Notes under the pieces: model-generated | The model's database searches: none | What the model saw: only the letters and a program-made list of their open reading frames with translations | Told to the model about the DNA's origin: nothing | Part shown: positions 1-7,528 of the stretch, piece by piece | Position numbering within the stretch: position 1 is the stretch's first letter | Layout of the letters: every line of letters starts with the position of its first letter | Translations under genes and position numbers: made by a program | From: Pseudonocardiaceae bacterium | Lineage (GTDB): Bacteria > Actinomycetota > Actinomycetes > Mycobacteriales > Pseudonocardiaceae | Direction: 5' to 3' | DNA: 34,328 nucleotides | NCBI GenBank assembly: GCA_009377865.1 | Contig: WHTH01000043.1 | Coordinates: forward strand, 1 to 34,328

Positions 1-1
1 C

Positions 2-151
2 TCCGCCGGCAGGAAACGCGGCGGGACCACAGGCAAGGGCAACCCCTGGCTAGCAGGCACCCTCGGCGAGATCGTCGCATCGGTCGCGCGGACCGACACC
101 TTCCTCGGCGAACGCTACCGGCGCCTGGCCCGCCGCTACGGTCGCCGGGTC
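2..151 (+). pseudogene. IS110-family transposase, C-terminal fragment
   Basis: Reading frame 2 from the left edge gives GKGNPWLAGTLGEIVASVAR and then YRRLARRYGRR. These match the conserved C-terminal part of IS110/IS116/IS902 transposases, where RKGNPWLR and YRRLARRRG are typical. After about base 151 the frame runs on, but the residues stop resembling the family and the usual ending (a histidine/hydrophobic helix) is absent. The 5' part lies outside the window, so it is unknown whether the element is whole to the left. I see no inverted repeat at this end, which is normal for IS110. It is most likely a dead remnant next to the carbonic anhydrase gene. Confidence 0.6.
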
Positions 152-356
152 CACGAGCTTGCCCGTCCCCGACTTGATTTTCGAGTTAGCCTTGCATGGT
201 GTACGGCACGGTGTGCCCTCCTCTCGGGTCTGCATAGTTCTGCTGCGTCCTACCCGCAGCGTGTCGCGGGCAAACATCGGCCCGGATCCGGTGGGACGAG
301 CTCACCGAGCAGAAGGTGGCGGCTATCCCGCTGCTCGGCGAGCTGCGCCCGAGCCG
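152..356. other. Intergenic stretch without a recognised gene
   Basis: No credible gene is visible between the IS110 scrap and the carbonic anhydrase. One plus-strand frame ends with IRWDELTEQKVAAIPLLGEL and a stop at 358-360. This looks protein-like, but it has no start codon and is closed upstream by a stop at 232, so at best it is another gene fragment brought in with the insertion sequence. Confidence 0.35.
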
Positions 357-845
357 TTAGCCGACCTCGTTGAGCTTGCCGGTGGCGACGTCGAACACGA
401 ACCCGCGCACCTGATCGGTCTTCGGGATGAATCCGCTGGCCTTGATCCTGGCGATGGACTGCCGGACATCGGTCTCGAGATCGTCGAACGCCTCCGCGGC
501 CCAACTCGGCTTGATGCCGGTCTCCTCCTGAATCGAGCGCTTGAACTCGTCGTCGCTGAAGGTGAGCATCCCGCAGTCGGTGTGGTGGATCAAGATGATC
601 TCCGCCGTGCCGAGCAGCCGCTGGCTGATGGCCAGCGAGCGGATCGCATCGTCGGTGATCACACCGCCCGCGTTGCGGATGACGTGCGCCTCGCCCTCGT
701 TGAGGCCGAGCATGCCGTAGACGCTGAGGCGAGCATCCATGCAAGCGACCACGGCGACGCCCTTGCCGGGCGGCAGCGGCAACTGCCCGGAGAAGGACTC
801 GGCGTAGCGGTCGTTGTTGGCGAGCAGTTCGTCGGTGACGGACAC
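357..845 (-). CDS. canA: Beta-class carbonic anhydrase (CanA type)
   Basis: Cytoplasmic zinc enzyme interconverting CO2 and bicarbonate. The 162-aa product has the beta-class zinc ligands Cys35 (CMDAR), His88 and Cys91 (HHTDCGM), with Asp37 and Arg39 as the catalytic dyad. It closely follows the roughly 163-aa M. tuberculosis Rv1284 (CanA) from the N-terminal VTDELLANN to the C-terminal GFVFDVATGKLNEV. The GTG at 845 is chosen because GAGGAG lies about 8 bases upstream and it gives the family's start; an upstream ATG at 878 would add an unconserved tail. The gene stands alone, transcribed toward the IS110 remnant. Confidence 0.93.
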   Translation of the reverse strand: MSVTDELLANNDRYAESFSGQLPLPPGKGVAVVACMDARLSVYGMLGLNEGEAHVIRNAGGVITDDAIRSLAISQRLLGTAEIILIHHTDCGMLTFSDDEFKRSIQEETGIKPSWAAEAFDDLETDVRQSIARIKASGFIPKTDQVRGFVFDVATGKLNEVG

Positions 846-916
846 AGGTTTCTCCTCGTGTGACGGGGGGTGGGGCACCGGGAGCGGCCGCGCGCCGGCT
901 GGGGCGGGCGCGCGGC

Positions 917-1015
917 CTAGCTACAGAACTGGTCGAACGCATCGATGCGACGGCTGGGCCAGAACGGCTCGAGGTCGTCGCGGGGCATGCGTCCATCGTC
1001 ATGGGTCATGGTCAT
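917..1015 (-). CDS. Small ORF of 32 aa downstream of hisN
   Basis: This short frame starts with ATG and ends with TAG, encoding MTMTHDDGRMPRDDLEPFWP followed by SRRIDAFDQFCS. It lies 60 bases after hisN on the same strand, so it could be co-transcribed. The acidic and aromatic composition (EPFWPSRRIDAFDQF) is unlike random translation of GC-rich DNA. Upstream, GAGTGAAG is only a weak ribosome site. I do not recognise a family. Mycobacteria also carry a small annotated gene (Rv3136A) beside their hisN homologue Rv3137, but I cannot compare the sequences here. Confidence 0.4.
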   Translation of the reverse strand: MTMTHDDGRMPRDDLEPFWPSRRIDAFDQFCS

Positions 1016-1075
1016 CGCGGCAAGCGCTTCACTCGGACCGGGTGCCGAACAGCGTCCCGACACCACGAAGGGCAG

Positions 1076-1855
1076 CTACCGCAGCAGAGCCAGTGCGGCG
1101 TCGTGCAGCAGCCCGTTGGACGACAGTGCGGTGCCGCCGTCGTGCGTCGGCACGCCGTCCAGATCGGTGAATCGCCCCCCGGCCTGCTCGACGATCACCT
1201 GCACCGCAGCCACGTCCCAGGCGCTGACGACCGGTTCCGCAGCGAGGTCGATGGCGCCCTCCGCGACCAGACAGTGATGCCAGAAGTCGCCGAAGGCACG
1301 GTTCTCCCAGCAGGCGTCGACCAGCGCGAGGTAGGCCTCCCGGCTCCGATGCCGCGACCACGTGCCGAGGTGCGTGGTGGAGACGTACGCGTCGGCGAGC
1401 TCGGCCACGCCCGACACCGCGATCGGGCACGCCGCGCCGCCGGCCCCCGAGACGTGCGCGCCATGGCCTTCGGCCGCCCACCACCGCCGTCCCAACGCGG
1501 GCGCGCTGATCACGCCCACCACCGGCCGGCCGCCGTCGACCAGCGCGATCAGGGTCGCCCAGGCCGGTACACCGCGGAGGAAGTTCTTCGTCCCGTCGAT
1601 CGGATCGACCAGCCAAACGCGATCGCCCGGTCCGATCCCGCCGCGCTCCTCACCGATCACCGCATCGTCGGGCCGCTTGATGGCGAGTTGCGCGCGTACG
1701 GCGTCCTCCACAGCCAAGTCGGCATCGGTCACCGGCGTTCGATCAGGTTTGCGATCGACCTGCAGGTCGTGCGCCGTGAACCTGCTCACGGTGATGGCAT
1801 CGGCCACATCCGCCACCGTGCGCGCGAGCGCCAGGTCATCCTCCCGGTCCGTCAC
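1076..1855 (-). CDS. hisN: Histidinol-phosphatase, inositol monophosphatase family
   Basis: Mg-dependent phosphatase of the IMPase fold; in actinobacteria this type (Rv3137-like) dephosphorylates histidinol phosphate in histidine synthesis. The 259-aa protein has the metal-binding signatures in order: GEE at 68-70, DPIDGTKNF from Asp84, and a C-terminal SAWDVAA followed by EQAGGRFTD. Length and motifs fit HisN better than the longer SuhB or CysQ branches, but substrate cannot be settled from sequence. The GTG at 1855 has no clear ribosome site, so the message may be leaderless. It diverges from the response regulator across 82 bases. Confidence 0.85.
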   Translation of the reverse strand: MTDREDDLALARTVADVADAITVSRFTAHDLQVDRKPDRTPVTDADLAVEDAVRAQLAIKRPDDAVIGEERGGIGPGDRVWLVDPIDGTKNFLRGVPAWATLIALVDGGRPVVGVISAPALGRRWWAAEGHGAHVSGAGGAACPIAVSGVAELADAYVSTTHLGTWSRHRSREAYLALVDACWENRAFGDFWHHCLVAEGAIDLAAEPVVSAWDVAAVQVIVEQAGGRFTDLDGVPTHDGGTALSSNGLLHDAALALLR

Positions 1856-1937
1856 GGTACGAATGCTGCCACGGGTTCCGGACCCAGCACGGGGCTGATA
1901 CCGCCGCCGCGGCGAGGAGTGCGTCGGCGGTCATACT

Positions 1938-2600
1938 GTGAGCACTGTGACCACCGTGCTGCTCGCTGAGGACGACACCGGCATCGCCGAGCCGCTGTCG
2001 CGCGCGCTGCAACGCGAGGGACACCAGGTGATAACGGCGGTGGACGGCCCGACCGCGCTGCAGCACGCCTCCGACGCAGATGTGGACCTGCTGGTGCTCG
2101 ATCTCGGACTACCCGGGATGGACGGCCTGGACATCTGCCGGCGGGTCCGCAAGCAACGGCCGGAGCTGCCGGTGCTGATGCTCACCGCGCGTACCGACGA
2201 GGTCGACTTCGTGGTGGGCCTCGACGCCGGTGCCGACGACTACGTAGGCAAGCCGTTCCGCCTCGCCGAGCTGATGGCGCGGGTGCGGGCGCTGCTGCGG
2301 CGCACCAACCCGGACGCGCTGGAGGCCGGCGGGGTGCGGATGGAGCTGTCCGCCCGCCGGGTGCTCGTCGACGGCGCTGAGGTGGGGCTGGCGAACAAGG
2401 AGTTCGAGCTGCTCCGAGTGCTGCTGCAGCGCGCCGGGCAGGTCGTCAGCCGCGACGAGATCCACCGGGACGTGTGGCGTGACCCGGAGCGCAAGACGTC
2501 GAAGACCCTCGACATGCACGTGTCGTGGTTGCGCCGCAAGATCGGGGGCAGGCACATCGCCACGGTGCGCGGCGTCGGCTTCCGGTTCAACGTGGACTGA
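1938..2600 (+). CDS. OmpR-family response regulator
   Basis: Two-domain DNA-binding response regulator of 220 aa. The receiver domain has the acidic pair Asp12-Asp13, phospho-acceptor Asp55 in LVLDLGLPGMDG, Thr83 and Lys105 in GKPF. The C-terminal winged helix (about 130-218) ends with the typical IATVRGVGFRF. It is followed after three bases by its sensor kinase, so the two form one operon. GTG at 1938 gives the full family N-terminus; GTG at 1947 is an alternative. A -10-like CATACT ends at 1937 and no ribosome site is visible, so a short or absent leader is possible. The signal and targets are unknown. Confidence 0.92.
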   Translation: MSTVTTVLLAEDDTGIAEPLSRALQREGHQVITAVDGPTALQHASDADVDLLVLDLGLPGMDGLDICRRVRKQRPELPVLMLTARTDEVDFVVGLDAGADDYVGKPFRLAELMARVRALLRRTNPDALEAGGVRMELSARRVLVDGAEVGLANKEFELLRVLLQRAGQVVSRDEIHRDVWRDPERKTSKTLDMHVSWLRRKIGGRHIATVRGVGFRFNVD

Positions 2601-2603
2601 ATC

Positions 2604-3884
2604 GTGCGCCGCCGGATCCTGCAGTCGACGGTGCTGGTGGTCGCGCTGACCGGCCTGGTGCTCGGCGTGCCGCTGGGCCTGGCGACCTGGCGGCTGGTCG
2701 AGGACTTCACCCGCGCCGACCTGCTCGTCCGGCTGGAGGACGTGGTGTCCGTCTTCGCGGGCCGGCAGGTGCCGCCCGACCTGCGTGTGGTCAGGCTTGC
2801 GGTGCCGCCGGATGGGCAGCTGGTGGTGGCCTCCCCGTCGATCGGGCGCTCGACCCTCGGGCCGGATCCGGGCCCTGGCGCCGTCGTGGAGACGCTGCCG
2901 ATGGGGCAACGCGGCGAGGCGAGCCTGGCGGTGCCGGGCGAGCAGGTGTTGCAGCAGCAGTTGCAGACCACCGCGCTGGTGGCGTTTCTCGTCGTGCTGT
3001 CCGTCGGCGTCGGGGTGACCGTTGCGATGGTAACCGCGCGGCGGCTGGCGGGGCCGTTGCAGGACGTCGCGGACCGTGCGGCCCGGCTCGGTGGCGGGGA
3101 CTTCCGGCCGGTGCCCCGGCGTCATGGGGTCCCCGAACTGGATCGGGTGGCCGACGTGCTCGACAGCTCCGCCGAGGCGCTGGCTCAGCTGGTGCAGCGG
3201 GAGCGCGATCTCGTCGGTGACGTCTCGCACCAGCTCCGGAGCCGGCTGACGGCACTGCAGCTGCGGCTCGACGAGCTCGCGTCGCACCCCGACGCCGACC
3301 CGTCCGCCGAAGCCGAGGCCGCGCTGGAACAGGCCGAACGGCTCGGCGCGGTGCTCGACGAGTTACTGCAGGCCGCCGAGGTGGCCAGAGCGGCCAGCGC
3401 CGAGCCGGTCGACCTCACCGCACTGCTGCTCGAGGTCGGCAACGACTGGCAACGTCCGGTCGAGTCGCAGCGCCGAGCGCTGCGGCTGCGCGTCCCCGAC
3501 GGGTTGCTGGCGAGGGTCACACCCGGCCGGGTGCGCGAGGCGATCGGCGTGCTCATCGACAACGCGCTGCGCTACGGCGGTGGGACGATCACGCTGTCCG
3601 CCCGTCCCGGTGGCTCCACCCGCGAGGGCATGGTCGTCGTGGAGGTCAGCGATACCGGCGCCGGGGTTCCGGAGGCGCTGGCACCGCATGTCTTCGACCG
3701 GGGGGTCTCCGGGGCCTCGTCCACCGGGGTCGGGCTCGCCCTGGCGCGGGCGCTGGTGGAGGCCGATGGCGGACGGCTCGAGCTCAGCTCGTCGCAGTCG
3801 GCCACCTTCGCCCTGTACCTGCGCGTGCCCAGGGCCGATGACGTCGCCGGGTCACCACGTCCCGTCTCGGGCGCCGTGCGCTGA
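2604..3884 (+). CDS. Sensor histidine kinase, partner of the upstream regulator
   Basis: Membrane histidine kinase of 426 aa. A first membrane helix (about 8-28) and a second (about 123-143) flank an extracytoplasmic sensor of roughly 95 residues. A HAMP region follows, then the dimerisation/phospho-acceptor helix with DVSHQLRSRLTAL (His209). The ATP-binding domain has Asn320 in NALRYGGG, Asp350 in SDTGAGVP and a short G2 box STGVGLALARAL. The H box has Ser-Arg where Thr-Pro is classical, as in many actinobacterial kinases. It starts at GTG three bases after the regulator. Its last 33 bases overlap the convergent GtrA gene. Confidence 0.9.
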   Translation: MRRRILQSTVLVVALTGLVLGVPLGLATWRLVEDFTRADLLVRLEDVVSVFAGRQVPPDLRVVRLAVPPDGQLVVASPSIGRSTLGPDPGPGAVVETLPMGQRGEASLAVPGEQVLQQQLQTTALVAFLVVLSVGVGVTVAMVTARRLAGPLQDVADRAARLGGGDFRPVPRRHGVPELDRVADVLDSSAEALAQLVQRERDLVGDVSHQLRSRLTALQLRLDELASHPDADPSAEAEAALEQAERLGAVLDELLQAAEVARAASAEPVDLTALLLEVGNDWQRPVESQRRALRLRVPDGLLARVTPGRVREAIGVLIDNALRYGGGTITLSARPGGSTREGMVVVEVSDTGAGVPEALAPHVFDRGVSGASSTGVGLALARALVEADGGRLELSSSQSATFALYLRVPRADDVAGSPRPVSGAVR

Positions 3885-4364
3885 GCTGTCCGGGAAGACG
3901 TAGCGCCGGAACGCCCACCACCGGAAGACCATCGCGAGCACCGTGCCGATGAGGTTGGCGCTCGCGAAGTCGGCGATCTCCTGCACGAGCAGGCTGACCT
4001 GCGGAGTCTGCAGGTCCAGGACGTAGCGTGACAGCCACAGTGGAGTGGCGTTGATCACCAGGCCGACCCCGCAGACCGTGAAGAACAGCGCCGCTTCGTG
4101 ATGGCGCTCCCGGCCCCCCCGGGTGCGAAACGACCACTCGCGGTTGAGCACGTAGGAGACGATCGTGGCCACCAGTACGGCGACGATCTTGGCCGTCACC
4201 GGTTTGGGCTCAAGAACGGTGATCTTCAGGCCGGTGAACAGCACGATGTCGACCATGTAGGTGATCGCCCCGACGAGGGCGAACTTCACGAGCTCGCGGT
4301 GGCGCAGCGCGATGTCACGGAAGGGTTGTGGGACCCGGATGAGCACGGAGTCGACCACGGACAC
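3852..4364 (-). CDS. GtrA-family membrane protein
   Basis: Small polytopic protein of 170 aa with four predicted membrane helices, including FALVGAITYMVDIVLF near the N-terminus and a loop with VLNREWSFRTRGG, the NRxWTF-type signature of GtrA. GtrA proteins are thought to move lipid-linked sugars across the membrane or to assist wall-polysaccharide glycosyltransferases. A gtrA gene next to purK-purE is the same arrangement as in mycobacteria (Rv3277-Rv3275c). It overlaps the kinase gene tail to tail and diverges from purK, with 51 bases between the two starts. Confidence 0.85.
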   Translation of the reverse strand: MSVVDSVLIRVPQPFRDIALRHRELVKFALVGAITYMVDIVLFTGLKITVLEPKPVTAKIVAVLVATIVSYVLNREWSFRTRGGRERHHEAALFFTVCGVGLVINATPLWLSRYVLDLQTPQVSLLVQEIADFASANLIGTVLAMVFRWWAFRRYVFPDSSAHGARDGTW

Positions 4365-4400
4365 CCCGGCAGTCTACGGAGCGCTCGGACAGCGACGGGT

Positions 4401-4406
4401 TACCCT
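4401..4406 (+). promoter_or_regulatory. Possible -10 element of a leaderless purK promoter
   Basis: TACCCT fits the actinobacterial TAnnnT -10 pattern. The purK GTG begins 10 bases after this hexamer, where transcription would be expected to start, and no ribosome-binding site precedes the GTG. No convincing -35 is visible. Confidence 0.35.
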
Positions 4407-4415
4407 CACGGTCCC

Positions 4416-5603
4416 GTGGACCCTCGTACCGGCAACCCCGTCGTCGGGATGGTGGGCGCCGGGCAGCTGGCCCGGATGACGCAGCAGGCGGCGGTCGCAC
4501 TGGGACTGTCGTTGCGGCTGCTGGCAGCAAGGGCGGACGACCCCGCCGCGCTGGTGACCCCGGACGTGGTCGTCGGCGGGCACACCGACCTCGATGCGCT
4601 GCGCGGCTTCGCCGCCGGCTGCGACGTCCTCACCTTCGATCATGAGCACGTGCCGCGGCAGCACCTGCACGCACTGGTCGACGCGGGCGTGGTGGTCCAT
4701 CCCGGTCCCGCGGCGCTGCGCCACGCGCAGGACAAGCTCGTGATGCGCGCGAAGCTGGCAGGGCTCGGCGTCGCCGTACCGGCCTTTCGCGAGGTAACAA
4801 TGGTGGCCGACGTTGTGCGCTTCGGTGCCGATCACGGCTGGCCATGCGTGCTCAAAGCGGCCCGCGGCGGCTACGACGGGCGTGGCGTCTGGATGCTCAA
4901 CACCCCCAGCAGCGCGCGGCGGCTGATCCCGGAACTGCTCGACGCCGGCACTGCGTTGCTGGTCGAGCAGTGCGTGCCGATGCGGCGCGAGCTCGCCGCG
5001 ATGGTGGCCCGCTCACCGTTCGGCCAGGCGGCGACCTGGCCTGCCGTACAGACCGTGCAGCGCGACGGTGTCTGCGTCGAGGTGCTGGCGCCCGCCCCCG
5101 AACTCGACCCACGCACCGCCGAGGACGCCGAGGAGCTCGCGCTGCGGGTGGCGGGCGAGCTGGGCGTCACCGGGCTGCTCGCCGTCGAGCTCTTCGAGAC
5201 CCCCGACCGCAAGCTCCTCGTCAACGAGCTCGCGATGCGGCCGCACAACAGCGGGCACTGGACGATCGAGGGCGCGACCACGTCGCAGTTCGAGCAGCAC
5301 CTGCGGGCCGTGCTGGACTACCCACTGGGCTCGACGACCGCGCTGGCGCCGGTCGCGGTGATGGCCAACGTCCTCGGCGGCACGGCCCCCCCCACGATGG
5401 CCCTCGACGAGCGGCTGCACCACATGATGGCCCGCTACCCTGCGGCGAAGGCGCACCTCTACGGCAAGGCTGAGCGGCCGGGGCGCAAGATCGGGCACGT
5501 GACGATGCTGGGGGAGCGGTTCGCTCCGGTACGCGAGACAGCGGTGACGGCCGCGGAGTTCCTCGCGACCGGCCGGTGGGCCGACGGACGGGAGGTGCAC
5601 TGA
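4416..5603 (+). CDS. purK: N5-carboxyaminoimidazole ribonucleotide synthase
   Basis: ATP-grasp enzyme of de novo purine synthesis that carboxylates AIR to N5-CAIR with ATP and bicarbonate. The 395-aa protein starts with the PurK-type [13 protein letters not shown], then TFDHEHVP, the ATP-grasp segment [15 protein letters not shown] and the metal-binding [17 protein letters not shown]. The GTG at 4416 gives the family start directly before the conserved GxGQLARM; the frame is open further upstream, but that part is antisense to gtrA. purE follows with a one-base overlap, so the products of consecutive steps are made together. Confidence 0.95.
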   Translation: MDPRTGNPVVGMVGAGQLARMTQQAAVALGLSLRLLAARADDPAALVTPDVVVGGHTDLDALRGFAAGCDVLTFDHEHVPRQHLHALVDAGVVVHPGPAALRHAQDKLVMRAKLAGLGVAVPAFREVTMVADVVRFGADHGWPCVLKAARGGYDGRGVWMLNTPSSARRLIPELLDAGTALLVEQCVPMRRELAAMVARSPFGQAATWPAVQTVQRDGVCVEVLAPAPELDPRTAEDAEELALRVAGELGVTGLLAVELFETPDRKLLVNELAMRPHNSGHWTIEGATTSQFEQHLRAVLDYPLGSTTALAPVAVMANVLGGTAPPTMALDERLHHMMARYPAAKAHLYGKAERPGRKIGHVTMLGERFAPVRETAVTAAEFLATGRWADGREVH

Positions 5604-6100
5604 TGACCCCGCTGATCGGAGTGATCATGGGCAGCGACTCGGACTGGCCGGTGATGCGCGCGGCCGCCGAGGCCCTCGAGGAGTTCGACGTGGCGTACGA
5701 GGTGGCGGTGGTCTCGGCGCACCGGACCCCGGCCCGGATGCTGTCCTACGCGCAGCAGGCCGCCGGCCGTGGCCTGCGCGTGGTCATCGCCGGTGCCGGT
5801 GGTGCGGCGCACCTGCCCGGAATGGTCGCGTCGGCCACGGTGCTGCCGGTGATCGGCGTGCCGGTACCGCTGGCGCACCTCGACGGGCTGGACTCGCTGC
5901 TGTCGATGGTGCAGATGCCCGCCGGGGTGCCGGTGGCGACGGTGTCGGTGGGTGGCGCGCGCAACGCCGGGCTGCTCGCGGTCCGCATCCTCGCCTCGTC
6001 CGACCCGGCGCTGGCGCAGCGGATGGCCGAGTTCCAGCGCGTCCAGGAGCAGCGGGTGCTCGACAACGACGACGCGCTGCGCGCCGACCTCGATCGCTGA
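5603..6100 (+). CDS. purE: N5-carboxyaminoimidazole ribonucleotide mutase
   Basis: PurE class I mutase of 165 aa converting N5-CAIR, the PurK product, into CAIR. Visible motifs are GSDSDWPVM at 10-18, SAHRTP with the catalytic His40, and [12 protein letters not shown]. The ATG overlaps the last base of the purK stop, and GGAGG sits about 8 bases ahead, which fixes the start. Length and motifs are normal. The stop is 12 bases from the end of the convergent coiled-coil gene. Confidence 0.96.
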   Translation: MTPLIGVIMGSDSDWPVMRAAAEALEEFDVAYEVAVVSAHRTPARMLSYAQQAAGRGLRVVIAGAGGAAHLPGMVASATVLPVIGVPVPLAHLDGLDSLLSMVQMPAGVPVATVSVGGARNAGLLAVRILASSDPALAQRMAEFQRVQEQRVLDNDDALRADLDR

Positions 6101-6111
6101 CCCGCCGGCGA

Positions 6112-6687
6112 TCAACTACCGCGGGCTTCGGGTCGCCCGCGCGCCGGTGTGTCGTCACCGCCGGTGAGCTTGTCGCGGGCGCGCTCGATCGGTCCGCGCT
6201 CTCCCCGCAAGCCGGTGACGCGCTGGATGTCGTCCTTGATCCCGACGACGTCGTTGCGGATGGAGTTCACGTCGCCGGCGAGTTCCCTCGTGGTGCGTTC
6301 GAGCGTGACGAGGCGGTCGTCGATCGGCGCGAGGTCCTCGTGCAGCGCGTCCACCTTGGTGTGCAGCCCACCCACAGTGCGGTTGAGGTGCGACCGCTCG
6401 CTCTCCAGTGCCGTGATCACCTGGAGAACGGCGTCGAGCCGCGTCGCGAGACCTTCGTTGATGCGCTCCAGGGTGGCGATCATGTCGCCCAGCGGCTCGG
6501 TCCGCTCGCGGACGACGGCGAGCTCCGAGCGAATCGCAGGCACGTCGCGGACCGACTCGACCAGCTCGCCGAGCGCATCGAGTACCCGCGCAGGGAAGCG
6601 CAGCGGCGCGAGCAGGCTTGTCAGCACGCCGCCTTGGTCGGGTGCCTCGGAGGCCCGGCGTTGCGTGGTGGCGTCCTCCTCGGACAT
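6112..6687 (-). CDS. Coiled-coil protein of unknown function
   Basis: A 191-aa, soluble-looking, highly charged protein. From about 30 to 155 it shows heptad-like spacing of Leu, Val and Ile (LGELVESVRDVPAIRSELAV, LERINEGLATRLDAVLQVI), suggesting a long coiled coil. The N-terminus is acidic and the C-terminal 25 residues look disordered. A strong AAGGAGGA ribosome site precedes the ATG. I see no catalytic motif, signal peptide or membrane helix. Similar coiled-coil proteins near purEK and the LCP/TIGR03089 genes are common in actinobacteria, but a function cannot be assigned. Confidence 0.7.
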   Translation of the reverse strand: MSEEDATTQRRASEAPDQGGVLTSLLAPLRFPARVLDALGELVESVRDVPAIRSELAVVRERTEPLGDMIATLERINEGLATRLDAVLQVITALESERSHLNRTVGGLHTKVDALHEDLAPIDDRLVTLERTTRELAGDVNSIRNDVVGIKDDIQRVTGLRGERGPIERARDKLTGGDDTPARGRPEARGS

Positions 6688-6769
6688 GGCTCCTCCTTCG
6701 GTTGGTCGCCTGGGTGCGACCTTACCGGGATTTCCGCAGGTCGCAGGGTCGAACCACCCGCCCCTGGCG

Positions 6770-7528
6770 CTACCGGAGTGGTCGGACGCCGTCGAGCGGG
6801 GGCAGGTCGGAGCCGAGCGCGACGGTGACCCGCTCCTGGTCGCAGCGCCGCTGCAGCGCTGCCGGGTTGGCGGCGGGATCCGTCCCGGTGCACTGCACCA
6901 GCGAGGCGCCGGCGGCGAGCACGGTCAGTAGCGGGCCTGGATCCCAGCTCCAGGAATCGGTACACAGCACGCGGTCTTCGGGTCCGAGGCCGAGCTCGGT
7001 AGCCCGGCGGCGGGCCGCATCGACGAGCTGCTCGACGGTGGCATCAGGCGTGGCGGGCGCGGTGTCGGGCAGCGGCGCGGCGGCGAACTCGTCACCGTGC
7101 CCCCGGACCTCGCTCGCGTAGTCACGGACCCCGGGCGGCAGCACCGGGACGCCGGCGCCGAGCGCGTCGAGTGACACCGCGGCGAGCTCACCGGCCCCTT
7201 CGGCATCGGCCACCCGTTCGACACCGCACAGCGCGACCTCCGCGCCGTCGGCCTCGGGTGTCACCACACCGCCGCACCACCAGGCGCCGAGCAGCACGCC
7301 GGCGGTCTGCCAGTGCGCCGGCAGCAGCACGGCGACGCCATCCCCGGGCGCCACGTCGAGCTCGTCGCGCAACCAGTTGGCGGTCTTGGCCGCCCAGTTC
7401 GCCAGGGTGGCCCCGGACAGCTCGACCCGTCCGCCGGTGGCGTCGTCGTAGTGGGTGATACGGGGCCGGGCCGCGTCCTCGCGCAGCAGCGGTCCGAGCA
7501 GCGCCTCGGTGACGGTCAGTCCACGCAC
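6770..7528 (-). CDS. TIGR03089 family protein (AMP-binding-like, short)
   Basis: The 252-aa protein resembles the N-terminal part of acyl-CoA synthetases and other AMP-binding enzymes. It has LANWAAKTANWLRDELDVAP, then GDGVAVLLPAHWQTAGVLLG and a late segment with TDSWSWDPGPLLTVLAAGAS. The classical adenylation loop (TSGTTGxPK) and C-terminal lid are absent, as in the TIGR03089 family, which sits beside LCP genes in actinobacteria (compare Rv3268 next to Rv3267). Function is unknown; full acyl-CoA synthetase activity is unlikely. Its start at 7528 overlaps the end of the LCP gene by 13 bases, so the two are co-transcribed. Confidence 0.8.
   Translation of the reverse strand: MRGLTVTEALLGPLLREDAARPRITHYDDATGGRVELSGATLANWAAKTANWLRDELDVAPGDGVAVLLPAHWQTAGVLLGAWWCGGVVTPEADGAEVALCGVERVADAEGAGELAAVSLDALGAGVPVLPPGVRDYASEVRGHGDEFAAAPLPDTAPATPDATVEQLVDAARRRATELGLGPEDRVLCTDSWSWDPGPLLTVLAAGASLVQCTGTDPAANPAALQRRCDQERVTVALGSDLPPLDGVRPLR

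Noticed and set aside
50-277. A 75-codon minus-strand frame opposite the IS110 fragment.
   Set aside because: Half of it is antisense to the transposase remnant, and the rest has no recognisable motif.
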